Shown here: positions 1-10,679 of the stretch, piece after piece
How the letters are laid out: the number at the start of each line of letters is the position of its first letter
How positions within the stretch are numbered: position 1 is the stretch's first letter
Source of the DNA: Ichthyophis bannanicus
Lineage: Eukaryota > Chordata > Amphibia > Gymnophiona > Ichthyophiidae
Length of the DNA stretch: 64,000 nt
Assembly: GCA_033557465.1 (NCBI GenBank)
Contig: CM066043.1
Span: 106,568,278 to 106,632,277, forward strand
Direction of reading: 5' to 3'
Program-made: the position numbers and the translations under genes
Notes under the pieces: model-generated
What the model was told of the DNA's origin: nothing
What the model saw: only the letters and a program-made list of their open reading frames with translations
The model's database searches: none

Positions 1-56
1 ATTTGGAGTATTGTGTGCAGTTCTGGAGACCGCACCTTCAAAAGGATATAAACAGG
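1..56 (+). pseudogene. CR1-type LINE RT fragment (5' side of hAT-A)
   Basis: The translation contains EYCVQFW followed by a KDINR-like stretch, the late reverse-transcriptase signature of CR1-clade LINEs. The frame stops at the hAT-A insertion and resumes at 2259 with MESVQRV, so both pieces are one LINE copy. The 8-bp target duplication TAAACAGG lies at 49-56 and 2251-2258. Confidence 0.75.
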
Positions 57-1074
57 TAGGGGCAGCCCAAGGGGGGGTGCGGGGTCATGTGCGGAGATTT
101 ATTCTGGGGCCTCATTTGCATAACCATTTGCATAATGTTAACATACACTTTTAGTAAACATGCCTCTTAATGAGTGTCTGGATAAAGAAAGACTACCATA
201 TTTCTACATTACTATATTCCAGTGCCAACTGCCAGGCCCATTAGGAAGTACTAAAAACATTGATCATTTAGAACCCATAGCAAACCCACCGTATCATAAC
301 AGCACTACCAGGACTCACAAAGCACCAAACCCTACCTATCAAAAAGGCAACACTGCAAATATTAAACCAATACATCTCAGAGAATACCAATACATCTCCT
401 ACTGTGGAAAGAGAACAAGTGCCACTGTCAAATAGAAACTACATGAACAGAATACCTCAGCTCAGTTACACATGCAGAACATAGACGGTCACCAAACAAA
501 GGACAAGGGATCACAATTCAGAAATAGGAAGATAATAATTAAATTGGGAACCCCAAAAGCCAAACTTGGAATGTACAACACTGGAGAAATAAAACTATAA
601 ATTAATTTCCTCTTGCACTAAACAAAAACGCAAAGATGTTAGCGATACACATTTCCCAGACTTGACAGATTCCAGTTAATAAATTCAAAATAAAAAGTAT
701 TTTTCTACCTTTTGTTTGGGCATTTTATTTTTCAGTTGCAATTGCTCCAGCCACTTTCTTCTGGTTTCTTCGTGTCTTCTGCAAGCTGTCCATTTGTCCT
801 TTCTTCTCTCTTCTATATTTTTTCCATTCTTTCTCTACATCTGCTCACACATACTGATCTTTCCCCTTTTGCTCTTTCCCCATTTTTTTTCTTTATTTTT
901 TTATTGTCCACTCAAATTTCACCCTTCCATCCTCAATCCCCACTTACTCTCGCAATACCCGGCCAATTGTAGATTTTTCTTCCCTCCCAAGCAAAATATC
1001 TTTTCCCCTCTCCATCCTGATTCCCCATCCCCATCCCCTTCTAGTCCTCCCCAAAATCAGCTCCCTTCTAGTTC

Positions 1075-1860
1075 TAGACCCACCCAGCATCCGCTCCCTT
1101 CTAGTCCCATTCTCCCATGCCCCCGCATCAGCCCATTTCCAGTCCTAGCCCCCCATATGCTCTTTTCTAGTTGTATTCCAGCCCCCCATCAACCCATTTC
1201 CAGTCCAAGCTCCCACCATCAGCCAATTTCCAGTCCAGGCTCCCCTCATCGGCCCATTTTCAGTCCTCTTCCAGCTCCCATCAACCCATGTCCAGTCCTA
1301 GACCCCCATCAGTCATTTCCAGTCCTATTCCCCCATCAGCCATTTCCAGTCCTATTCCAAGCCCCCATCAGCCCATTTCTAGTCCTATTCCAGCCTCCCA
1401 ACAGCCAATTTCCAGTACAAAGCTCCCCCCATCTGCCCATTTACATTCCAAGATCCCCCATCAGCCCATTTCCAATCCTAGCCCCCCAGCAGCCATTTTC
1501 AGTCCTATTCCAGTTCCCCACCAGCCCATTTCCAATCCTAGCCCCTCCATCAATCATTTCCAGTCCTATTTCAGCCCCCCATCAGCCATTTCCAGTCCAA
1601 GCTCCCCCTCATCAGCCCATTTCTAGTCCAAGATCCCCCCATCAGTCATTTCAAGTCGTATTTCAGCCCCCCATCAGCCAATTTCCAGTCGTAGCCCAGC
1701 CCATCAGCCATTTCCAGTCCAAGCTTCCCCCTCCAATCAGCCCATTTCCATTCCCAGCTTACCCTCCCATCAGCTCATTCCCAGTCCTATCCCCCCATCA
1801 GCGCATTTCCAATGCTAGCCCCCCATCTGCCCATTTCCAGCCCTATGCTAGACCCTCACC
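1075..1860 (+). repeat. Irregular minisatellite inside hAT-A
   Basis: Variants of CCCATCAGCCCATTTCCAG recur every roughly 24-36 bp. They keep a Pro/Ser/His-rich frame open (716-1894), which I read as a by-product of the repeat. The same motif occurs reverse-complemented in hAT-B at about 57820-58400, so the array was present in the ancestral element and expanded differently in each copy. Confidence 0.85.
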
Positions 1861-1930
1861 TGCCCGCCCACCAAAGAGCCCTGCAGCCTTCTAAGGGGCT
1901 TTAGAGGTGAGCTGAGAAAGCCCACGCAAG

Positions 1931-2124
1931 GCCCCAGCTCCCTCTGCACAGCTGCCAGCATGAAGAGTGTTTTCCCTCACTTTGGCAGCTGTTACTGTGA
2001 AGCGTGCTGAATGCTGGGAAAGGTTAAAGGGCATTTCCCGGCACTCACGTGCTTCACAGTAATAGCTGCCAGCGTGAGGGAAAACACTTTTCATGCTGGT
2101 GGCTGTGCAGAAGGAGCCGGAGCC
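1931..2124. repeat. Long imperfect foldback near the right end of hAT-A
   Basis: Bases 1931-2006 and 2046-2124 are inverted copies (about 76-79 nt arms, roughly 40-nt loop). GTGTTTTCCCTCAC and TTACTGTGAAGC recur as reverse complements. hAT-B does not share this module; it has a different hairpin at the matching position. Confidence 0.8.
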
Positions 2125-2258
2125 TTGCGCAGGCTTCCCCAGCTCCCTCTGAAGCCATCCATTTGTGTGAGAATGAAGTTCGCGCAGGGCGCCATGACGT
2201 GCGGGACCTTGTGCAAACAACATTCTTGCACAATGGATGGGCCGGCCCTGTAAACAGG

Positions 2259-2643
2259 ATGGAGTCAGTGCAGAGGGTGGTTACCAAAACAGTCAGTGAG
2301 CTTCATCATAAGGCATATGGGGACAGATTTAAAGATCTTGATATCTATAGTTTGGAGGAAAGACAGGGGAGAGGAGATATGACAGACATTTAAGTATCTC
2401 CATGGCATAAATGCACAGGAGGAGAGCCTCTTTCAGCTGAAATAGAGCTCTGCAATGAGGGTGATAGGATACAGGCTAAAGAAGATAGACTCAGGAGTAA
2501 TGTGAGGAAATATTTATTTATGGACAGAGTGGTAGATGCATGGAATAGTCTTCCAGTGGAGATGGTAGAGAAGAGGACAGTATCTGAATTCAAGAAAGCA
2601 TGGGACAAACACAGAAGATCTCCAAAGGGAAAAAAAGGACTCT
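2259..2643 (+). pseudogene. CR1-type LINE 3' part (after hAT-A)
   Basis: The reading continues the LINE of 1-56: MESVQRVVTK, then LYSLEERQGRGD-like text with frameshifts, then the C-terminal pattern ending in a KHGTNTED-like string. CR1-clade reverse transcriptases end this way (LGLYSLEERRLRGD, later WDKHR). Many stops; not functional. It is cut at 2644 by the start of DIRS-0. Confidence 0.65.
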
Positions 2644-3022
2644 AGTATTCTCCGTGAACAAGCAGGAAATAAGTCCTCACGTATGGGAGATGTCACCAAC
2701 GAAGCCCCACACAGAGGTGCACCGCACAAACATGCCTGCCTTCCCCGCCCACCATGGCACCATATTCTCCAGTCTTCTTTTTCCTGCGGAGCCCCTAAAA
2801 CATATTCCTGCAGTCCAGAAAAAAGTTTGAATTTCTTGCCCTTGTGGCTAAGCTTTTGCTTGTTTTTTCACCCGCCTGTCATCTGTTAGCATTTTTTTCT
2901 TACCCTTTGGGTGGTTTTTTTTTCTTTCTTTTTTCACCTTTTGGTATCTTTTTTCACTTCAAGAGGGTTTTTCCTGCCCATGGCTATTTTTCAATTTGAT
3001 TTTACCAAGGCAGCATTTTTCG

Positions 3023-4910
3023 GCATGTCTAAGCCGGCTAGAGGCTTTAAAAATTGCACCAAATGTGACAAGACTATCTCTGTCACAGACCACTACAATT
3101 GGTGCTTGCAATGCCTTGGACCCAACCATCAGCCAGCATCCTGCAAGCATCTGCATGCAAGATATGGCAGCAAGGGTCAGGATCGGCCAGCCAAGGTTCC
3201 CCTATGGGAGGACCCGACCCAGAAGGTGTCCATACCCAGTGCCCAGGAGGACAACCGGATATCTCCCAATAATCCAGTCATCCTGTGGCATCGATGTCCT
3301 CATCGGTGGTGGTTCTGGAGGAATTCCTACAAGCATTGGAAGCTCACGTGGCAGCAGTGGAAGCTCTGTGGAATGCAGGCTTTGCAGCATGGAATGCACT
3401 GGCACTGCACCTCTTCCAGCTGATCTTGGAGACCCTTGCCCTGCCCATCACAGCTGGGAGATCGGTATTGACTCCGGTGACTGGGGCTGTCTCCTTTCTC
3501 AGTGTGTCAGAGTCCGAGGCACAGAGGCATCACTATTGGCTTGTTGGGTGCAAGAAGGACCATCAATGTCCATCTGAGCTGTGCAGTCGGTGTTCAGAAG
3601 AGACTCGACATTGGTTTGACTTCCTTTTGGAGTCCGAATCAAAATGAGAATCTGAGGCAGAATCGATGGTGTTGGACCTTCGGGCTCTAGACCTCCATTC
3701 CAACCCATCACACCCTCTGGAATGGTGCAAGTCACCCCCGGAAGACATGCAAGCTGCAGGATTTTGTTCTTGACCTGGCCAAAGCCATCCTCTGTTCTTT
3801 GGAAGCAGAGGAGGAACCGAGAGCAGAGGAACTGGAACTTCTCCAGTACCCCTTGGCCCCCTGTGAGGCAGTGATGGTCACTGTCCACCATATCCTGCAG
3901 AGGCTGCTGCTGTGACTGTAGGAGGCACTGCTTATGCTGACGGTCATCAGTCACTGGCTGGATTCCCTATACTGGGTCCAGAAGGCCCCAGGGTTCGAGA
4001 AGCCTCAGCTGCCCCACAATTCCATTGTAGTTGGGTCTGCCTTGAAATGGAGTGGAGGAGTGGCCTAGTGGTTGGGGCAAGGTACTTTAGGCCAGAGGGT
4101 CAGGGGTTCAAATCCCACTAGAGGATAGCAACCTTGGGCTGGAGAGGACTGGGGTTTCTAGTCCCACAGGTGCTCCTTGTGGTCTTGGGCAAGCCACTTA
4201 ACCCTCCATAGCCCATATTCCCTGTAAAATAGTTATCTCCAAGTTATAATGCCCTGTTCAATGTAATTTCAGTTTGTTCAATGTAAACTGCCTTGATATC
4301 ATAAAAGGCGGTATATAAGAAATGTTAAATAAATGGTCAAAGGGTGCTAAAACACTCTTCTTGGTGCTGCTCACATGGGAGGCAAGGATCCTGGACTCCT
4401 TCGGGAGAAAGTGCTTCCAGAGTTCCATGCTGATAGCCCAGATCCTGGCTTACCAGACTTACATGGCCATGTTCCTCAAGTATGTCATGCTAGACATGGA
4501 GGGCTTTGCTCCCCTCATTTCCAAGGATCGTTGCGAGCCCTTTCAAGCTCATGTAACTCATGGCAAGGATTGCTCAAAATTTATGGTCCAGTGCACCTAT
4601 GACACCTTCAAATCCACTGGTAGGGTGGCAGCCGTTAGTATCGCTGCACAGCAGATGGCCTGGTTGTAGTCTTCTAACCTGGAGCAGTGGATCCAGGACA
4701 AGATCGCCAACATCCTCAGCAAACCCGTGGAAGAAACGGCTGAGGAACTGGAGAAGGAGCAGGTGACTCTCATCAGACTCTCCAGAAAGACTGCAGACCA
4801 TGTGTGGAAGAAACAATAGGCCAAGAGGCTTTCTTCCCATGCATGCGTTGGTTTGTTCCATCCCAGTTGCAGGTGCAGCCTAAAGCCCAGACTCCCCGCT
4901 TGCAGCGGAG
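3023..4910 (+). pseudogene. DIRS-0 gag-like gene remnant
   Basis: The N-terminal part reads KNCTKCDKT, then WCLQCLGPNHQ: the same CxxC...CxxC(x4)H zinc-binding layout as DIRS-2 gag (KRCGRC...FCLRCLGPDHE). Downstream, ILDSFGRKCFQSSMLIAQI and MAMFLKYVM match the conserved gag core of DIRS-1 (TLDAFGRKIFQASMLIA). A tRNA-SINE at 4051-4330 splits the frame. Stops and frame changes throughout. Confidence 0.8.
4051..4330 (+). mobile_element. tRNA-derived SINE in DIRS-0 gag
   Basis: Starts with an A-box-like GTGGCCTAGTGGTTGGGG and carries a B box GGTTCAAATCC at 4105-4115. It ends with a GGCGGTATATAAG tail and TAAATAAATG. AAATGG flanks it at 4045-4050 and 4331-4336. The same family occurs at 44160-44422 (+) and 62957-63241 (-). 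Confidence 0.85.
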
Positions 4911-5159
4911 GAAAAGAACCCCGAAGGCACAGCCCACCCCGGCCCAAGCCAGGTGGGGGGTTTTGATGGGGTTCTCAGGAGTCAGTCGACCACTGCACTC
5001 TGAGGTCCCCCAAATGTGGGGGGAAGGCTTGTCCACTTTGCCCACTGGTGACCTCTGGTCACCTCGGACACCTGGGTGCTGCAGGTCATCCACAGCAGCT
5101 ATCGGCTGCATTTCACCCAGCTGCCACCTCTTTATAATCCCAGACTCTACACACTAGAG

Positions 5160-6273
5160 CCTGCTACAGACCAAGGTCATGGTCTTGCTGGCCAACCTCG
5201 CCATTGAGCTGGTTCCCCCGGCCCAAATCAGGTAGGGTTTCTACTCCAGGTACTTCCTGGTCCCCAAGAAGACTGGCAGGTTCCACCCCATTCTAGATCT
5301 GTGAAACCTCAACTGGTTCCTGGTGCACAAAAAGTTCAAGATGGTCTCACTGGGGATGCAGCTCCTGTTTCTCCTCCAAGATGATTGGCTATGCTCCTTG
5401 GATATAAAGGATACTTATGCGCACATTCCGACCCACCTGCATCATAGACAGTACCTTTGGTTCATACTGGGCGGCCAGCACTACCAATACCTGGTGCTTC
5501 CCTTTGGGCTGGCTACAGCCCCCAGGGTCTGCATGAAGTGCCTGGTAGTCATGGCCACTTTCCTCTGGACCCTGGGGGTCTTTGTCTTCCCGTATCTGGA
5601 TAACTAGATCGTAAAGGGTCCCATGCCATCCAGCTTATGACAATCTATCGAAATTACCATTTGGGTGTTCAAAGAGCACGACTTTGTGATAAACTATCTG
5701 AAGTCCCACCTCCAACCAATGCAGCAACTGGAGTTCATCGGGGCCTTCCTCGATACCACTCAGATGAGAGCATTACTGCCTGCAGTGTTTCATCGAGGTG
5801 GTGGGCACGTTGTAGCACCAGTGCACACTACAGCCCATGGGCTGCTGAGAGCCCTTCGGCACATGACAGCTACAGTGCATGTCACCCCCCAGGCTTGCCT
5901 TCGCATGCAGCAAGCTCAGTGAACTTTGCAAACGCAATCACAGCAAGCCTCAGGCCGCCTATGGGACAGGGTGGTTGTCACTGCACCTCTCATGCAGTCC
6001 CTGGAGTGGTGGCTCATTCCAAAAATCTTGCACTGGGGCCTCCTGTTCCAACCAGCAGCACCCTGCAGGCTGCTCATGATGGATTCATTCAAGCTCGGCT
6101 GGGGTACACAACTGGATGGTCTCTGCACCCAGGGCCTGAGGCCAGAGAATGACAGTTTCCATCAGATCAACTTTGTCAAGCTCTGATCCATTGCAAATGC
6201 TCTCTGTGCCTTCCAAGTACACCTGGCAAATCAGGTGGTCCTGAACCAGATGGAAAACCAAGTGGCTATGTTC
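5160..6273 (+). pseudogene. DIRS-0 reverse transcriptase remnant
   Basis: Recognisable DIRS RT text includes KFKMVSLG, DWLCSLDIKD, YLVLPFGLATAPRV and VFVFPYLDN, where the second catalytic Asp of the usual YLDD has become Asn followed by a stop. The frame then changes and reaches the RNase H motif MENQVAMF at the L1 insertion. Inactive. Confidence 0.85.
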
Positions 6274-6474
6274 TTTTTAAAAAAAAAAAAAAATTATTTA
6301 ATATTTTGAAACAAGTGAACAATTAAAACAGCAGAGACAAAAAAGAAAATGAAACACAAATACATATTACAAACATTACTGGCCATTATCAATGGATTCT
6401 TTAGTTACTAAATGTATTGTTCAGAGCTCCATTTCTACCTAACTGCTCCCATTAGACTATTACCTTTGCTAAAT

Positions 6475-7050
6475 TCAATTGGTAACAAATATTACCTCAT
6501 CCAACTGTCACTTGCTATAACTACTTGTGTAGTAATTGTATATTAAGGGTATCCCACTTTTTTAGCATGTTTTGAAGATGCGGATTTTGGCCCACATATG
6601 CTCTTTCATATGTCTGGTGAATACACAATAAATTCCAATATTCCACATTCAAATTTGAAAAGTCCTTCCAATGACCAAGGATTGCTTTTAGAGCTAGACT
6701 TAGCATCAAGTCTAAAATCAATCTTGTTTCTCTAAGTCAGGAATTTCAGCTTGCGACTTGTATACTACTATACGATACGTGAGTGGTGTATGCATTTTCA
6801 ATAGTTGGGTCACTCGTTGCCAAAATTGCTGCCAGTATCTCTTCAATTTTGGACAATAATATATCATATGTGACAGCGTACCGATATCATTCTCACATGA
6901 CCAGCATCGATTCCCTATTTGGGATTGTCATTTCACTATTTTCAAGGGAGTTAAGTACGCTCGATGGGGTAGGAAATACAGCGTTTGTGTAAGAGAAGCT
7001 GCCTGCGTAATCCTTATCTGTGAGCCCCAAAAGGCATCCCACATTCTAGT
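6475..7050 (-). pseudogene. L1 ORF2 C-terminal end (downstream of DIRS-1)
   Basis: Reading the - strand from 7050 gives WDAFWGSQIRITQAA, then a Cys-rich CWSCEND...HMIYYCPKLKRYW pattern, the C-terminal Cys/His region of L1 ORF2. One internal stop (K then TGA) is visible. This is the continuation of 12565-14916, with DIRS-1 between. The likely stop is near 6475, followed by a 200-bp 3' UTR. Confidence 0.75.
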
Positions 7051-7416
7051 ATAGCACAGTTACTTACCTGTAACAGGTGATCTCTGGGAACAGCAGGAAT
7101 TAGTCCTCACATATGGGTACGTCGGTACCGACGGAGCCCGAGCGGGAAAGCTCCCCAGCTTCCCAGAAGGAAAGCTTTTGGGGCCTCCCACTGCGCATGC
7201 GCGCTGCCTTCCCACCTTCCTGACCAACTCTCCTCAGTTCGAGTTTATAGCTGAGACAATAGAGAGAGGAAAGGAAGAGAGAGAGAGAGATACAACTCCT
7301 AGGGGAGGTGGGTGGGTTGTGAGGACTAATTCCTGCTGTTCCCAGAGATCACCTGTTACAGGTAAGTAACTGTGCTATCTCCAGGAACAAGCAGGAATAA
7401 GTCCTCACATATGGGG
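7051..7416. repeat. DIRS-1 terminal hairpin and internal complementary region
   Basis: Bases 7051-7110 and 7319-7378 are perfect 60-nt inverted copies. Immediately after, 7379-7416 (CTCCAGGAACAAGCAGGAAT and on) is complementary to the opposite terminus at 12526-12563. The segment therefore joins complements of both ends, the layout of the DIRS internal complementary region that is thought to template circle formation. Confidence 0.9.
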
Positions 7417-7502
7417 ACTCCCTAGCTAAGATGCCCGGGAGATCCCCTAAAGGGTATGAGACCCTGAAAGGTTCTTCATCTTCCTATGGATCTCAGGCAT
7501 CC

Positions 7503-7572
7503 ATTTATTTATTTATTTATAGTTTCTTATATACCGCACTATTCAGCATCAGCGCGGTTTACAATAAACAAG
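7503..7572 (-). mobile_element. SINE/LINE 3' tail insertion in DIRS-1
   Basis: On the - strand: AAACCGCGCTGATGCTGAAT, then GTGCGGTATATAAG and (TAAA)n. It is the shared 3' tail of the tRNA-SINEs here, without the tRNA head. It lies after the recombinase stop and does not interrupt a domain. Confidence 0.75.
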
Positions 7573-7587
7573 GAGGGCTGGAGTTGT

Positions 7588-8640
7588 TCAAGAATGGAAC
7601 AGGTGTCTGAGGACAGCCTGACCAAACAAGGCATCCCGGCGGGAGTCCTTGTCCAAACAGTAATGGGCTGTAAAGGTATGAACCGAGGCCCAGGTGGCTG
7701 CTCGACAGATCTGGTCAATGGACACAGAGTTTAGATGAGCCATAGAGGTGGCCATGGCCCTCACGTTGTGAGCGGTGACATGGCCCTCCAGAGAAAGGTT
7801 CTTACTCTGGTAAGCAAAAGAGATACACTGAGCAATCCAATTGGAGAGTGTTCTTTTGGAGACTGGAAGTCCTAAATGAGAAGGATAAAAAGCAACAAAA
7901 AGCTGAGAAGACTTTCAATGTTGCTGTGTCCTGTGGAGGTAAAAGGCAAGAGCTCTTTTACAGTCTAGAGTATGAAGGTTCCTCTCTGCATTGGATGCAT
8001 GAGGAGCTGGAAAAAAGACAGGTAAATAAACCTCTTGATTAAGATGAAAAGGTGAGACCACTTTAGGCATAAAGTGAGGATTTGTCCTAAGGACTACCTT
8101 ATCATGATGGAACCTTGTGTAAGGTGGATTAGCCACTAAGGCCTGCAGTTCACTGATGCGGCGAGCTGAAGTGACTGCAATGAGGAAAATAACCTTCCAG
8201 GAAAGAAATTTCAAGGAGGTAGTGGCTAAGGGTTCAAAAGGTGGCTTCATAAGCTGACCAAGAACCAAGTTTAAGTCCCATGCCACCGGAGGAGGTCGAA
8301 TGGGAGGTTTAGTTAAAGTTAAGCCTCTCATGAATCTTGCAATAAGAGGATGAGAGGAAACAGGTTGTCCATTGATGGGCTTAAGTGATGCCGCAATAGC
8401 ACTCAAATGGACTCTTACTGAATTCGTTTTGAGTCCTGCATTGGAAAGATGCAGGAGATATTCCAAAAGAGAATTCAATGGGAGTGCCAGAGGGTTAAGA
8501 CCCTTTTGAGCACACCAAATGGAAAATCTTTTCCATTTAAAAGCGTAAGAACGCCTAGTGAAAGGTTTCCTAGAGGCATGTAGGATATCCTTCACTTGCT
8601 GCGAAAGATTGAAGTGTTGAAGGTCTAGGCCTTCAGTAAC
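7588..8640 (-). pseudogene. DIRS-1 tyrosine recombinase (frameshifted)
   Basis: The recombinase domain starts with SQQVKDILHASRKPFTRRSY. It has the first catalytic Arg in TSARRISELQAL, then shifts frame near 7915. The other frame continues with VTAHNVRAMATS (HxxR) and TAHYCLDKDSRRD (Tyr), ending at a stop about 7588. All four RHRY positions are therefore present but in two frames. This enzyme would insert the circular cDNA, replacing the integrase of LTR elements. Confidence 0.88.
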
Positions 8641-10679
8641 CAAGCTCTGAGGTGAAGGGACTTGGGGTTTGGGTGCCACAAAGTCCCCTCCTCTTGAGAC
8701 AGAAGGTCTGGAGCCACTCCCAAGTCCAGGGAGGGGGCTTGGGAGAGATGCAGAAGTAGAGGGTACAACACTTGGCGTGGCCAGCGTGGAGCTATGAGGA
8801 TCATGGACCCTTGATCCCTTTGAAGTTTGAATAGAGTCTTGGGAATCAAAGGAATGGGTGGAAAGGCATACAGGAAACCCTGACCCCAATGCAGGAGGAA
8901 GGCATCCTTGGTCTGAACTCCCTGACACGGAATTCTGGAACAGAACCGGGGAAGTTTGGCATTCCACGGACTTGCAAAGAGGTCTATGTCCGGGGTTCCC
9001 CATTTCTGGAAGATTCTGAGTACCTGATCCATGTGCAGGGACCATTCGCGTGGAAGCAGAACTCGACTGAGTCTGTCTGCCCAAGAGTTTTGGATTCCTG
9101 GAAGATATACTTCCAGGAGATGGATTTGATTCTCTCTGGCGAAGGCCCATAATCTTAGAGCTTCGTTGCAAAGCGACAGAGAGCCAGTCCCTCCTTGTTT
9201 GTTTATGTAAAACATGGCTACTTGATTGTCCGTGTGAATAAGGACTGTCATGTTGCTGAGGAGGGTATGAAAAACTTTGAGAGCTAGAAAGATTGCTCGA
9301 AGTTCCAAGTGGTTGATATGAAGGGTGGTCTCCTGTGGAGACCAAGTGCCCTGAGTGGAGAGATCTTGGAGATGAGCCCCCCCAACCTGTTTGGGAGGCA
9401 TCTGTTGTGAGGGTTGCTTGGGGCAACAATGGTTGAAAGGGGGCCCCCAACAACAGATTTTGAGTGGATATCCACCATTGGAGAGACCAAAAGAGACGAT
9501 TGGAGTTTGCTATTTGGTCTGAGAGAGCTCCTGATGCTTGAGTCCACTGGGTGGATAAAGTCCATTGAGCTGCTCTCATATGTAGGCGAGCATAAGGCAC
9601 CACATGCACTGTGGAGGCCATGTGGCCTAATAGTTGTAGCATCTCTCTGGCAGTCAAGTGGCTTCTGGACTGAGTCTGAGAGGCTAAGTGCACTAGACGT
9701 TGGCAACGGGCCTGAGGTAGATAGGCCCTTGCGGTGGTGGTATCCAACCAGGCCCCTATGAATTCTAGGGATTGAGTAGGGGTGAGTTGGGACTTTGGCA
9801 GATTGATCACAAGTCCCAGATACTGTAGAATTCGCCTGGTGCGATCCAGGGAAGTCTGAGCCTCGGACTGAGACGGAGCTCGGATGAGCCAGTCGTCCAG
9901 GTATGGGAAGACAAAAATTCCCAGGGTGCGTAGGAATGCAGCTACTATTGCCATGCATTTGGCAAATACCCTTGGAGCAGAGGCTAGACCGAAGGGAAGT
10001 ACTCTGTATTGGACGTGTTTTCCCTGGAACAGAAACCGTAGGAATTTTCTGTGGGATGGATGGATGAGTATATGTGTGTATGCATCCTTGAGATCTAGAG
10101 AACAAAGCCAGTCCTGACTCTGTAGGTATGGAAGGAGAGTGCCTAGAGAAAGCATCTTGAATTTCTCCCTGTATAGAAATTTGTTCAATTCTCTGAGATC
10201 CAAAATGGGTCTGTACCCCCTGTTTTCTTGGGAATGAGAAAATAAGGGGAGTAAAAACCTGACCCTTGTTGAGGAAGAGGAACCTCTTCTATTGCTTTTT
10301 GGGCGAGAAGAGTGGTCACCTCCTGACCCAACAGGTCTAGGAGAGATGGGGGAGAATTGAAACTTCTCACCATGGTATGGGGAGGAAGGTTGGAGAAATG
10401 TAGTTCGTAGCCCTCTCTGATGATAGAGAGGGTCCATTGCTCTGATGTGATTTGCTCCCATCTGGGAGCAAAATGAGTTAACCTTCCTGGAATGGTGAGA
10501 GGTTCTGGATGTTTTAGAGCCAGAAAGGTTAAGTTCTCTAGTTTTAAGTCAAAAACCCTGAGGGGGTTGGGACTGTTGGGCTGTAGCAGCCCCTGCAGGT
10601 TTTGCCCTGGCCTGTTTAGGCTGCTGACGCTTAGGAGCAAAGAGAGCTGCAGAAGATTGTTGGCCAGTATTTGTGGCAA
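8640..10679 (-). pseudogene. DIRS-1 reverse transcriptase-RNase H-methyltransferase-like gene
   Basis: The 5' part (10679-10185) and the RT core are in different frames. RT shows RPILDLRELNKFL, DWLCSLDLKDAYTHI, VLPFGLASAPRVF and the catalytic YLDD in VFPYLDDWLI. RNase H follows in another frame (9401-8625): LTTDASQTGWG, INHLELRAIFLAL, IHTDNQVAMFYINKQGG, NSWADRLSR. After it DIDLFASPWNAKLPRF and LYAFPPIPLIPKTL match the region that follows RNase H in DIRS elements and is usually described as DAM-methyltransferase-like. At least two frameshifts; inactive. Confidence 0.88.

Larger units (their letters stand above)
57..2250 (+). mobile_element. Non-autonomous hAT-like DNA transposon, copy A
   Basis: The 2194-bp insert is flanked by a perfect 8-bp duplication, TAAACAGG, the size made by hAT transposases. 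Its ends are inverted and imperfect: TAGGGGCAGCCC on the left, and CAGGGCCGGCCC read inward from the right. It holds no transposase. Inside are about 600 bp of AT-rich unique sequence, a C/T-rich tract, a minisatellite and a long foldback next to the right end. The left 1.8 kb is closely similar to the reverse complement of 57490-59407 (hAT-B). The superfamily call rests on TSD length and end sequence only. Confidence 0.8.
2644..6274 (+). mobile_element. Decayed DIRS retrotransposon (DIRS-0), 5' part
   Basis: It opens with a terminal repeat (TCTCCGTGAACAAGCAGG, then AAGTCCTCAC) related to the ends of DIRS-1 and DIRS-2. It continues through a gag-like region, then an RT. The copy breaks off inside the RNase H motif at 6274, where the L1 inserted, and resumes at 21462. 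The 17-bp sequence CCAAGTGGCTATGTTCT stands at 6258-6274 and 21462-21478 and is the L1 target duplication. Many stops and frameshifts make this the oldest of the three DIRS copies. Confidence 0.88.

Noticed and set aside
716..1894. 392-codon Pro/Ser/His-rich open frame
   Set aside because: It is the translation of a minisatellite inside hAT-A, is open in more than one frame, and has no domain.
2011..2393. Small ORFs at the hAT-A right end spanning into CR1
   Set aside because: They cross the hAT/CR1 junction and are chance fusions.
4051..4330. tRNA gene
   Set aside because: A and B boxes are present but no cloverleaf forms, and a SINE body and tail follow; the copy has target duplications.
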